Assembly (NCBI RefSeq): GCF_031180885.1
Contig: NZ_JAPSLK010000025.1
Span: forward strand, 1-64,000
Source: Saccharothrix sp.
GTDB taxonomy: Bacteria; Actinomycetota; Actinomycetes; Mycobacteriales; Pseudonocardiaceae
DNA: 64,000 bases
Direction of reading: 5' to 3'
Shown here: positions 34,750 to 42,335 of the stretch, piece after piece
How positions within the stretch are numbered: position 1 is the first letter of the stretch
Layout: each line of letters opens with the position of its first letter
Made by a program: the position numbers and the translations under genes
Notes under the pieces: model-generated
Told to the model about the DNA's origin: nothing
Seen by the model: only the letters and a program-made list of their open reading frames with translations
Database searches by the model: none

Positions 34750-36804
34750 GTGGGCAACGAGATCTCCTTCCCGCGCCAGCAAGCGCGCACCCAGCGGTTC
34801 ACCCTTGGCGCTCCCCGGAACTTCACCGTCGCACCCGACGGTGGCCACGTGTACTTCCTGCGCACCGCCGCGGCCACGAGCCGCGCGAACGGGCTGTGGG
34901 CGTTCGACACCGCCACCGGGACCGAGCGGTTGCTGGTGGACCCGAACGACCTGCTGACCGACCCGGAAGACCTGTCACCCGAGGAACGCGCGCGCCGTGA
35001 GCGCAGCCGGGAGCAGGCGGCGGGCATCGTGGGGTACGCGACCGACGCGGACTGCCGGCAGGCCGCGTTCGCCTTGTCCGGCCGACTGTTCGTGGTCGAG
35101 TTGGCGACCGGCGTGGTCCGCGAGCTGTCCGCACCCGGCAGCGTCATCGACCCGCGCCTGGACCCGACCGGCCGCCGCGTCGGCTACGTCACCGGCGGCG
35201 CGCTGCACGTCATGGACCTGGAGTCGGGCGAAGACCTCGTGCTCGCCGAGCCGGACGGCGCCGACGTCACGTGGGGCCTGGCGGAGTTCGTGGCGGCCGA
35301 GGAGATGGGCCGCTACCGCGGCTACTGGTTCTCCCCGGACGGCGAGCACGTCCTGGCCGCCCGCGTCGACAACTCCCCGGTCACCCGCTGGCACATCGCC
35401 GACCCGGCCAACCCGGCCACCCCCGCCGCCGAGATCGCCTACCCGGCGGCCGGCACGCCGAACGCGGTCGTCGAGGTCTTCGTCCTGGCGCTGGACGGCA
35501 CCCGGACCCCGGTGGTGTGGGACCACGAGTCCTTCCCGTACCTGAACACGGCTACCTGGTCCGCCCACGGCCGCCCGCTCCTTCAGGTGCAGAGCCGGGA
35601 CCAGCGCCGGGTGCAGGTCCTGGCGGTGACGCCCGACGGAGTGGAGGTCGTGGCCGACAACTCCGACCCCGTCTGGCTGGAGATCTTCCCCGGCGCGCCC
35701 GCGTGGACCCCGGACGGCAAGCTCGTGCAGGTCCTCCCGGTGGACGGCGCGAACCGCCTGGTGGTCGACGGCACCCCGTGGACCCCGGACGACTTCCAGG
35801 TCCGCTCGGTGGTCGAGGTCGCCGACGACGTCCTGGTCACCGCGTCCACCGACGACCCGACCCAGGTCCACGTCTACCGCGTCACGGCCGATTCGGTGGA
35901 GCGCCTGTCCACGGAGCCGGGTGTTTATGGCGTGGCACGTGGTGCTGACACGGTGGTCCTGTCGCGTAGCGGCTTGGACCACTTCGGCGCTAAGACGACC
36001 GTCGGCGGCCACGAAATCCCGTCCCACGCCGAAACTCCGGTCCTGACGCCGGAAGTCCGCCTGCTGACCGTGGGCGAACGCGACCTCCGCGCCGCTCTCT
36101 TGTTCCCCCGGGACCACGTGAAGGGCACCAAGCTGCCGGTCCTGCTGGACCCGTACGGCGGGCCGCACGCGCAGCGCGTCCTGTACGCCCGAAACGCTTA
36201 CCTGGCTTCACAGTGGTTGGCCGACCAGGGCTTCGCGGTGCTCGTGGTCGACGGCCGGGGCACCCCGGGCCGCGGGCCGGAGTGGGAGCGTTCGATCGCC
36301 TTCGACTTCGCCGGCGCCACCCTCGAAGACCAGGTGGACGCGCTGCAAGCCGTTGCGGCGCAGGAAGAAGACCTCGACCTGACCAGGGTGGGCATCCGCG
36401 GCTGGTCGTACGGCGGTTACCTGTCGGCGTTGGCGGTCCTGCGCAGGCCGGACGTCTTCCACGCGGGCATCGCGGGCGCACCCGTGACGGACTGGCGCCT
36501 GTACGACACCCACTACACCGAGCGGTATCTGGGTCACCCGGACGAGAAGCCGGAGGTCTACGACAGCAACTCGCTGATCGAGGACGCGCCGAAGCTGGAG
36601 CGCCCGTTGATGATCGTGCACGGGTTGGCCGACGACAACGTCGTTGCCGCACACACACTGCGCCTGTCCTCGGCACTCCTGGCCGCTGGCAGGCCGCACA
36701 CGGTGCTGCCGTTGTCGGGCGTCACGCACATGACCCCGCAGGAACAGGTGGCCGAGAACCTGCTGCTGCTCCAGGTCGACTTCCTCAAGAAGTCCCTGGC
36801 CTGA
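34750..36804 (+). CDS. S9 prolyl oligopeptidase / dipeptidyl peptidase IV-like
   Basis: 684 residues without signal peptide. The N-terminal part is a DPP IV-type beta-propeller (LLVDPNDLL, YWFSPDGEHVLAARVDNSPVTRW); the C-terminal part is an alpha/beta hydrolase. Catalytic residues: Ser553 in GWSYGGYLSA, Asp628 or 629 in HGLADDNV, and His660 in GVTHMTPQ. It removes dipeptides from the N-terminus of peptides, after proline in most relatives. GTG start; ends at a strong hairpin. Confidence 0.94.
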   Translation: MGNEISFPRQQARTQRFTLGAPRNFTVAPDGGHVYFLRTAAATSRANGLWAFDTATGTERLLVDPNDLLTDPEDLSPEERARRERSREQAAGIVGYATDADCRQAAFALSGRLFVVELATGVVRELSAPGSVIDPRLDPTGRRVGYVTGGALHVMDLESGEDLVLAEPDGADVTWGLAEFVAAEEMGRYRGYWFSPDGEHVLAARVDNSPVTRWHIADPANPATPAAEIAYPAAGTPNAVVEVFVLALDGTRTPVVWDHESFPYLNTATWSAHGRPLLQVQSRDQRRVQVLAVTPDGVEVVADNSDPVWLEIFPGAPAWTPDGKLVQVLPVDGANRLVVDGTPWTPDDFQVRSVVEVADDVLVTASTDDPTQVHVYRVTADSVERLSTEPGVYGVARGADTVVLSRSGLDHFGAKTTVGGHEIPSHAETPVLTPEVRLLTVGERDLRAALLFPRDHVKGTKLPVLLDPYGGPHAQRVLYARNAYLASQWLADQGFAVLVVDGRGTPGRGPEWERSIAFDFAGATLEDQVDALQAVAAQEEDLDLTRVGIRGWSYGGYLSALAVLRRPDVFHAGIAGAPVTDWRLYDTHYTERYLGHPDEKPEVYDSNSLIEDAPKLERPLMIVHGLADDNVVAAHTLRLSSALLAAGRPHTVLPLSGVTHMTPQEQVAENLLLLQVDFLKKSLA

Positions 36805-36809
36805 GCGAA

Positions 36810-36848
36810 AGGGCCGCTTCCCGCTGTCGGACAACGGGAAGCGGCCCT
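36810..36848. terminator. Hairpin between convergent genes
   Basis: GGGCCGCTTCCCG (36811-36823) pairs perfectly with CGGGAAGCGGCCC (36835-36847). Serves the peptidase gene and the convergent spermidine operon. Confidence 0.8.
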
Positions 36849-36857
36849 CGGCTCACG

Positions 36858-37694
36858 TCAGGCGTTGCGGACCTGGTACGGGGGGATCGAGTTGCCCAGC
36901 AGGGCCAGGTCGTCGATCGTCTCCGGCTGGTAACCGCACTCCTTCAGGCGCTCGGTCATCAGCGCGGTCGGGTCGGCGACCTCGTCCGCGCGGCCGAACA
37001 GGTAGGCCCACTCGTGCTCGTCGGAGCCGTAGTACGCCACCGTCGCGAACACGTCGTTGAAGCGCTGCCACATCCGCTTCAACGTGGTGTTGCGCCACAT
37101 GGTCTGGCAGCCGGCCTGGGAGACCACCACGCCGCCCGGGGTGAGGAGGGCCTTGCACATGGCCAGGAACTCCTCGCCGTACAGGCGGTTGTGCTGCGCC
37201 TCCTCCTCGCGCTCGTCCGGCAGGTCCACCAGGACGATGTCGTAGCGCTCCGACGTCGTCCGGATGTACTCGTAGCCGTCGATGTACTGCACGCGGACCG
37301 GGCCGTCACCCTGCTCGGCCGCCGCCAGCTCCTCCGGCGTGTAGCCGTAGGGCAGGTGCTCGGCGCACAGCTTCACGGCTTCTTCGTCGATGTCGATGTG
37401 GTCGACCACCGACGCGCCCGCGGCCACCGCCATCTGGCACACCACGCCCTCGCTGGACCCGATGACCAGCACGCGGTCCACGCGGTCCGCGAGCAGGAGC
37501 GCCGGGACCATCAGCGCCTCGTGGTAGGTCAGCTGGCTGAACTCGGTGCTCTGCCGGTCGTCGTCGCAGAACAGCGACAACCCCTGGGCGGTGCGGGCGA
37601 TCACCAGGTGCTGGAACTTCGTCTGGGTGTCGACGACGACCTCGTCGACCTCCCAGACCCTGGTCAAACCGGCCGCGAGCGGTTCGCGGATCAA
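36858..37694 (-). CDS. speE: Spermidine synthase
   Basis: 278 residues, TTG 37694 overlapping the SpeH stop (TTGA). Aminopropyltransferase that moves the aminopropyl group from decarboxylated SAM to putrescine. Patterns: DDRQSTEFSQLTYHEALMVPALL (substrate loop), RVLVIGSSEGVVCQMAV (SAM-site loop, a variant of the usual GGGDG), HIDIDEEAV and DIVLVDLPDE. The GSSEG variant is seen in other actinobacterial relatives. Third gene of the polyamine operon. Confidence 0.92.
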   Translation of the reverse strand: MIREPLAAGLTRVWEVDEVVVDTQTKFQHLVIARTAQGLSLFCDDDRQSTEFSQLTYHEALMVPALLLADRVDRVLVIGSSEGVVCQMAVAAGASVVDHIDIDEEAVKLCAEHLPYGYTPEELAAAEQGDGPVRVQYIDGYEYIRTTSERYDIVLVDLPDEREEEAQHNRLYGEEFLAMCKALLTPGGVVVSQAGCQTMWRNTTLKRMWQRFNDVFATVAYYGSDEHEWAYLFGRADEVADPTALMTERLKECGYQPETIDDLALLGNSIPPYQVRNA

Positions 37695-38104
37695 GACGCC
37701 TTCTCCTCACCGACGAGCGCGGGGACCTGGGTGCCCCGGCTGATCATGTCCGTGCGTGCGGAACGGGCACCCAGCGCCTCGGCCAGGAGCTGCACCGCGA
37801 GCGCGGGCTTGGCCCGTGTGCCGCAGGTGAACACGTCCACGAACACCGCTCCGACTTCCGGATAGGTGTGGATGGACGCGTGCGACTCCGACAGCAGGGC
37901 CAGCACGGTGACCCCCTGCGGCTCGAACTGCTTGGAGACCACCTCCAACACCGTGGCATCAGCCTGGGTGAGCGCCTCGCCGAGGGCGTGTCGCAGGAAC
38001 TGCTCGTCGTCGAGCAGTTCCGGGCTGACACCTTCCAGCTCGGCCAGCACGTGCTGTCCTGCGAACAAGCCAACCGGCTCGGATTCGCACGGGAGTCCGG
38101 ACAT
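37691..38104 (-). CDS. speH: S-adenosylmethionine decarboxylase proenzyme
   Basis: 137 residues from ATG 38104. Pyruvoyl-dependent enzyme of the short bacterial type. The self-cleavage site is LLSESHASIHTYPE, with the pyruvoyl-forming Ser74 after Glu73, His79, and Cys94 in FTCGT. It supplies decarboxylated SAM to the spermidine synthase, whose start overlaps its stop. Middle gene of the operon. Confidence 0.94.
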   Translation of the reverse strand: MSGLPCESEPVGLFAGQHVLAELEGVSPELLDDEQFLRHALGEALTQADATVLEVVSKQFEPQGVTVLALLSESHASIHTYPEVGAVFVDVFTCGTRAKPALAVQLLAEALGARSARTDMISRGTQVPALVGEEKAS

Positions 38105-38159
38105 CAATCACTCCAAACATCTTCAGAAGGGTGAAGCTTCGAACAAACCTTGAGCGCGC

Positions 38160-39347
38160 TCACCGCACGCAGTACGTGGCCAACGGCTCGAAGCCGTTGA
38201 ACGCCACCGAGGAGTAGCTCGCCGTGTACGCGCCGGCGCACATCAGGTCGACGTGATCGCCCGCTCGCAGCTCCATCGGCAGCTCGTAGCAGGTGGTCTG
38301 GTACAGCACGTCGTCCGCGTCGCACGTCGGACCGGCGATCACCACGGGGCCCGTCGGCCCCTCGTCCAGGGAAACACCATCGCGGCTGGTTCGCAACGGG
38401 TAGGCGATCGCTTCGCCTTCCGTCTCCGCCAGACCGCCGTAGCGCCCGATGTCGAGGAACACCCAGCGGCGATCGTCCGAATAGGACTTCTTCGCCACCA
38501 GCACCACTTCGGAGCGCAGCACGCCGGACTCGGCGACCACCGCGCGACCGGGCTCGATCATCACCTTGGGCACGTCGTCCCCGAAGTGGCGGGCGAGTGA
38601 GGCCTTGATGCCGGCGGCGTAGTCGGCCAGCGACGGCAACGGGTCCAGGTAGCCCGCGGGCAGACCACCCCCGAGGTTCACCGTGCTCAGCTCGACGCCC
38701 TCGGCGCGCAGCTTCGCGGTGATCTCGGCGGCGTCGGCGATCGCGCCGTCCCAGCCGTCCGTGGCCAACTGCTGCGAACCCGCGTGGAATGCGACGCCCA
38801 GCGGCACCAGGCCCAGTTCCCCGGTCAGGCGCAGGAGATCCGTCGCCATCTCGGGCGAACAGCCGAACTTCTTCCCGAACGGGTACGTCGAACCCCGGCT
38901 GTCGACCTGGATGCGCAGCATGACCGACGAGCCGGGCGCGTGCTCGGCCAGCGCCCGCACGTCCTGCTCGCTGTCGGAAACGAAGATCCGCACGCCGCGC
39001 GAGTACGCGTAGGCGATGTCCCGGGCCTTCTTGATGGGGTTGCTGTAGGAGATGGTCCCCGGCGCGGCCCCGCGGGCCAGGCACAGGTCGATCTCGTTGG
39101 GGCTGGCCACGTCGAAGCTGCACCCCTCGGCGGCGAGCAGCTCGACCACCTCGGGCGTCGGGTTCGCCTTGACGGCGTAGAAGATCCCTACCCCGGGCAG
39201 GGCGTCGCGGATCGCGGTGAAGCGGTCGCGAACCGTGGGGAGGTCGATGACCAGGCAGGGCGTGCCGGGTTGCTCATGGTCCAGGAAACGACGAATACGA
39301 GCTGTTGCCTCGTGATCAAGCCGTTGGCCGGCAAAGCTCGTCTTCAT
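38160..39347 (-). CDS. Ornithine/lysine decarboxylase, alanine-racemase fold
   Basis: 395 residues from ATG 39347. PLP enzyme of the group IV decarboxylases (eukaryotic ODC-like). Lys60 in FYAVKANP holds PLP; FHAGSQ, the phosphate loop GGGLPAGY, EPGRAVVAESG, and the catalytic Cys in GPTCDADDVLYQ follow. It makes putrescine (or cadaverine) for the spermidine synthase two genes downstream. First gene of a minus-strand operon with speH and speE; the promoter should lie in 39348-39421. Confidence 0.93.
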   Translation of the reverse strand: MKTSFAGQRLDHEATARIRRFLDHEQPGTPCLVIDLPTVRDRFTAIRDALPGVGIFYAVKANPTPEVVELLAAEGCSFDVASPNEIDLCLARGAAPGTISYSNPIKKARDIAYAYSRGVRIFVSDSEQDVRALAEHAPGSSVMLRIQVDSRGSTYPFGKKFGCSPEMATDLLRLTGELGLVPLGVAFHAGSQQLATDGWDGAIADAAEITAKLRAEGVELSTVNLGGGLPAGYLDPLPSLADYAAGIKASLARHFGDDVPKVMIEPGRAVVAESGVLRSEVVLVAKKSYSDDRRWVFLDIGRYGGLAETEGEAIAYPLRTSRDGVSLDEGPTGPVVIAGPTCDADDVLYQTTCYELPMELRAGDHVDLMCAGAYTASYSSVAFNGFEPLATYCVR

Positions 39348-39421
39348 CTCGCTAGGGGTCCCCCTCCGCAACCGCATGTTGGCACGGCCGTCCACTCTAA
39401 GCGGTTTCGGTGAAGATCGCC

Positions 39422-40741
39422 CTATCGGGACGCGAAGTTGTGATGCAGCTCCACCAACGAGATGTCGGGCGGGGCGCCCACGCGGACCGGCGGACCCCAG
39501 AAACCGGCCCCGTTGGTGGTGTAGACCTGCACCCCGTCCACCACCTCCAGGCCACTGCGGACGGGCTGCTGGAGGCCCACCGCGAGGTGGAACGGGAACA
39601 TCTGCCCGCCGTGCGTGTGGCCGGACAGCTGGAGGTCCACGCCGTGCTTGGCGGCCTCGTGCGCCTGCACCGGCTGGTGCGCCAGCAGCACGACGGGACT
39701 GGCCGGGTCGCGGCCGTCCAGCGCCCGGGCGAAGTCCGGACCGTCCTGGAAGTTCGTGCCCGTCACGTCGTTCACACCGGCCAGTTCGAACGAGGCGCCC
39801 GCCCGTTCGATCCGCACCCGCTCGTTGCGCAGCGGGTGGACGCCCAACCGGTCGAGTTCGGCCAGCCAGGGCTCGAAGCCCGAGTAGTACTCGTGGTTGC
39901 CGGTGACGAAGTAGGTGCCGTGCGTGCTCACCAGGTCGCGCAGCGGCGCCGCCGCCTCGCCGAGCTGCTCGACCGTGCCGTCCACGAGGTCGCCGACGAC
40001 GGCCACCAGGTCCGGCTGCAGCTCGTTGATCATCCGCACGATCCGCTCGGTGTGCGCGCGGCCGAGCAGCGGGCCGAGGTGGATGTCGCTGACGACGGCG
40101 ATGCGGTATCCCGCAAGCCTCCGGTCCAACTTCGTCAGGTTCACCGGGACCGTCTTGATACGCGGCGCACTCAACGCCTCCGTCGCCCCGTACCCGACGA
40201 TGCCGGCCGTCGCCACCCCACCCGCAACAGCCAGTGAACGTGCGATGAACAGCCTGCGACCTGCGTTGAATTGCCGCTCCTCCGTCGCGGCGGGCGAGGT
40301 CGCCCGAAAGTCGGCACGTCGGGCCTCGTCTTCCGACGATCGAAAAGCGTGATCGCCGGAAGACGAGGCCCGACCCACCGACGCGACCTCGCGGATGGGC
40401 ACCTTCCGGCGGGTGGTCCGGTTGAGCGCCAGTCGCGGGATTTCCAGGACGCCGAACACCACGGCCAGGTAGAACACGCAGGCCAGCCAGATGTACCCCG
40501 GCCACGACAGCACCGGCGTCTCGACCAGCAGCCCGGCGATCATGAGGGCGAACAGCCCGACGACCGCCGCGGTGCCGATCCGCCGGGCCCGGCCGGGGGC
40601 GGTCGTGTTCCGCACGGCCCGCCGCCACACGTAGTAGTGCGCGGACCCCATCACGACCGTGAACAGCAACAAGAACAACAACGCCCGGCCTCCCAGAGTC
40701 TCTGGCAACCAGTCTCCACGAAACTCGTGAACGGGATGCAA
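39422..40741 (-). CDS. Membrane metallophosphoesterase with in-frame palindromic insert
   Basis: 439 residues in the longest form (TTG 40741; start uncertain). Membrane helices at about 17-38, 57-75 and 80-100 are followed by a cytoplasmic stretch that contains the palindromic repeat product (REVASVGR..DHAFRS..RATSP). A further hydrophobic segment (SLAVAGGVATAGIVGYGAT) follows, then a calcineurin-like domain: VVSDIHLG, VVGDLVDG, TGNHEYY, LLAHQP and SGHTHGGQ. All metal ligands are present. The catalytic domain after a last membrane segment fits the YkuE/YaeI-like group. The natural substrate is unknown. Confidence 0.92.
   Translation of the reverse strand: MHPVHEFRGDWLPETLGGRALLFLLLFTVVMGSAHYYVWRRAVRNTTAPGRARRIGTAAVVGLFALMIAGLLVETPVLSWPGYIWLACVFYLAVVFGVLEIPRLALNRTTRRKVPIREVASVGRASSSGDHAFRSSEDEARRADFRATSPAATEERQFNAGRRLFIARSLAVAGGVATAGIVGYGATEALSAPRIKTVPVNLTKLDRRLAGYRIAVVSDIHLGPLLGRAHTERIVRMINELQPDLVAVVGDLVDGTVEQLGEAAAPLRDLVSTHGTYFVTGNHEYYSGFEPWLAELDRLGVHPLRNERVRIERAGASFELAGVNDVTGTNFQDGPDFARALDGRDPASPVVLLAHQPVQAHEAAKHGVDLQLSGHTHGGQMFPFHLAVGLQQPVRSGLEVVDGVQVYTTNGAGFWGPPVRVGAPPDISLVELHHNFASR
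40293..40393 (-). repeat. In-frame palindromic repeat, copy B
   Basis: On the coding (minus) strand: outer GCGAGGTCGCG, inner stem GTCGGGCCTCGTCTTCCG pairing perfectly with its complement, core GATCACGCTTTTCGATC (40338-40354), outer GCGACCTCGCC. The gene reads straight through it. Copy A is at 29790-29892. Confidence 0.85.
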
Positions 40742-40796
40742 CCCGCCGGCCCGCCGCGAGCGTGACTAACCCGGTACCGCTGGATGGGGAGGACAG

Positions 40797-41300
40797 ATGG
40801 GTGATCGGGACACCGCGTTCGCGGAGTACTTCGCGGCGCGGTCCGAGGCCATGCGCGGCACGGCGTACCTGCTGTGCGGCGACTGGCACCGTGCCGAGGA
40901 CCTGGTTCAGGCCACGTTCACGAAGCTCTACGTGGCCTGGAAGCGGATCAACCGGCACGAGGCACTCGACGCCTACACCCGGCAGACGCTGGTCCGGACG
41001 TTCGTGTCCGACCTGCGCCGGGGCTGGTTCCGCAAGGAGCGCGTGAGCGACACGACGCCGGAGACCGCGAGCGTCGGTCGCGGGTCCGCGGAGGACCGGT
41101 TGGTGCTGCTGGCGGCACTGGCCAAGGTCCCGCCGCGGCAGCGCGCCGTCCTCGTCCTCAGGTACTGGGAAGACCTGTCGGTGGAGGAGACCGCCAGGGC
41201 ACTGCGCTGTTCCGAGGGAACGGTGAAAAGCCAGGCCGCGCGGGGGCTGCAGACGCTGCGCGGCCTGATCACCCCGCAGCAGGGAGAAATGGTGCGATGA
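40797..41300 (+). CDS. SigE-family RNA polymerase sigma factor
   Basis: 167 residues, ATG after GGGGAGGA. Small sigma-70 factor of the actinobacterial SigE group: region 2 AMRGTAYLLCGDWHRAEDLVQATFTKLYVAW and region 4 LAALAKVPPRQRAVLVLRYWEDLSVEETARALRCSEGTVKSQAARGLQTLR. Its stop overlaps the start of a membrane protein (ATGA), the usual arrangement for a sigma factor and its regulator. The target promoters are unknown. Confidence 0.93.
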   Translation: MGDRDTAFAEYFAARSEAMRGTAYLLCGDWHRAEDLVQATFTKLYVAWKRINRHEALDAYTRQTLVRTFVSDLRRGWFRKERVSDTTPETASVGRGSAEDRLVLLAALAKVPPRQRAVLVLRYWEDLSVEETARALRCSEGTVKSQAARGLQTLRGLITPQQGEMVR

Positions 41301-42244
41301 ACGAGCACGAGCTGAAGAGCGCGTTGCAGGACGCGATGGTGGCGAGCAGCCCGCCGCCTCCGATGAGCCCCGAGGGCGCGGTGGCGGCCGGTCGGGCGGC
41401 CCGGCGCCGGCGCAAGACGGCGTGGACGGGCGGTGTGGCGGGGCTCGCCGTGGTGGCGATCGCCGTGGGCGCGGTGCTGGTGCCGCAGTTCACCGGCGGC
41501 GGCACCACCGAGGCCGGCGGACCACCGCTGACCACGACGGCTCCGCCCCCACCGTCGGCGTCGCCCTCGGTGTCGCCGACCGCGTCGCCGCCGCCCAGCG
41601 CCTCCGTCGACGCGTCGGGCAAGCCGGAGTGGCCGGACGGGCAGACCGACCGCACGGCCCGCTCCGGTCCGCGCGCCGACAAGTCCGTCCAGGTGCTCAA
41701 CGACCTGGGCGCGTCCCTGCCGCCGACCTACGAGGCGGTGGACAAGGAGCCCCTGACCCCGGGCGACACGCCCGAGACCTGGCACGGCCCGATGCGCTAC
41801 ACCCAGTCGCAGTTCGAGGACTACTACGACGGTGACAAGCAGGTCTGGGAGTACATGGGCACCACGCCGGTCACCCAGGACGGCACGTCCGGCGTGGGCA
41901 AGCTGTGGATCTTGGTCCTCACCAAGGGCAACCGGTTCGCGGACGTCTCGTCGCCGTGCGAGGCGAAGCAGGCGGTGTGGACGATCAGCCGCGGCGAGTG
42001 CCGGCTGGTCGACGTCGACGGCAAGAAGGTCGCCCACCTGACCGCCGGGCCGTCCGGTGAGGGTCCGTACGACATCAACGGCATGGACGAGGCCGCCATC
42101 CACAAGCACGACGACGGCACGCTGGTCGTGATCGCGCAGAGCCGCGAGTTCCGCCGGTCGGGCCACCCGGCGCTGGCCGAGCTGCCGTTCACCGCCGACC
42201 AGCTCGCGAAGCTGGCGACGGAGCGGAAGTTCCACCTGGACTGA
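41297..42244 (+). CDS. Membrane protein paired with the sigma factor
   Basis: 315 residues. A short cytoplasmic N-terminus (MNEHELKSALQDAMVASSPPPPMSPEGAVAAGRAARRRRK), one membrane segment (about 42-63), a Thr/Pro/Ser-rich stalk, and an extracellular domain of about 190 residues with two cysteines (SSPCEAK, RGECRLV). It starts inside the sigma-factor stop, so it probably acts as anti-sigma factor or sensor, although no zinc anti-sigma motif is seen. The extracytoplasmic domain is unrecognised. Confidence 0.8.
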   Translation: MNEHELKSALQDAMVASSPPPPMSPEGAVAAGRAARRRRKTAWTGGVAGLAVVAIAVGAVLVPQFTGGGTTEAGGPPLTTTAPPPPSASPSVSPTASPPPSASVDASGKPEWPDGQTDRTARSGPRADKSVQVLNDLGASLPPTYEAVDKEPLTPGDTPETWHGPMRYTQSQFEDYYDGDKQVWEYMGTTPVTQDGTSGVGKLWILVLTKGNRFADVSSPCEAKQAVWTISRGECRLVDVDGKKVAHLTAGPSGEGPYDINGMDEAAIHKHDDGTLVVIAQSREFRRSGHPALAELPFTADQLAKLATERKFHLD

Positions 42245-42256
42245 GTCGGGGAAGGA

Positions 42257-42292
42257 CCTGCGGGGCCGGTCTCTCGCGACCGGCCCCGCAGG
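42257..42292 (+). terminator. 15-bp hairpin
   Basis: CCTGCGGGGCCGGTC (42257-42271) pairs perfectly with GACCGGCCCCGCAGG (42278-42292), 13 bases after the preceding stop. Confidence 0.85.
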
Positions 42293-42335
42293 GGTACTCC
42301 ATCCGGGTGTTTGGGCAGGTAGCCTGCTGTTTGCC

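Noticed and set aside
41050-41095. Third in-frame copy of the palindromic element (TASVGRGSAEDR in the sigma factor)
   Set aside because: Only the short peptide resembles it; the DNA lacks the palindrome core and arms, and the position corresponds to a normal variable linker between sigma regions.
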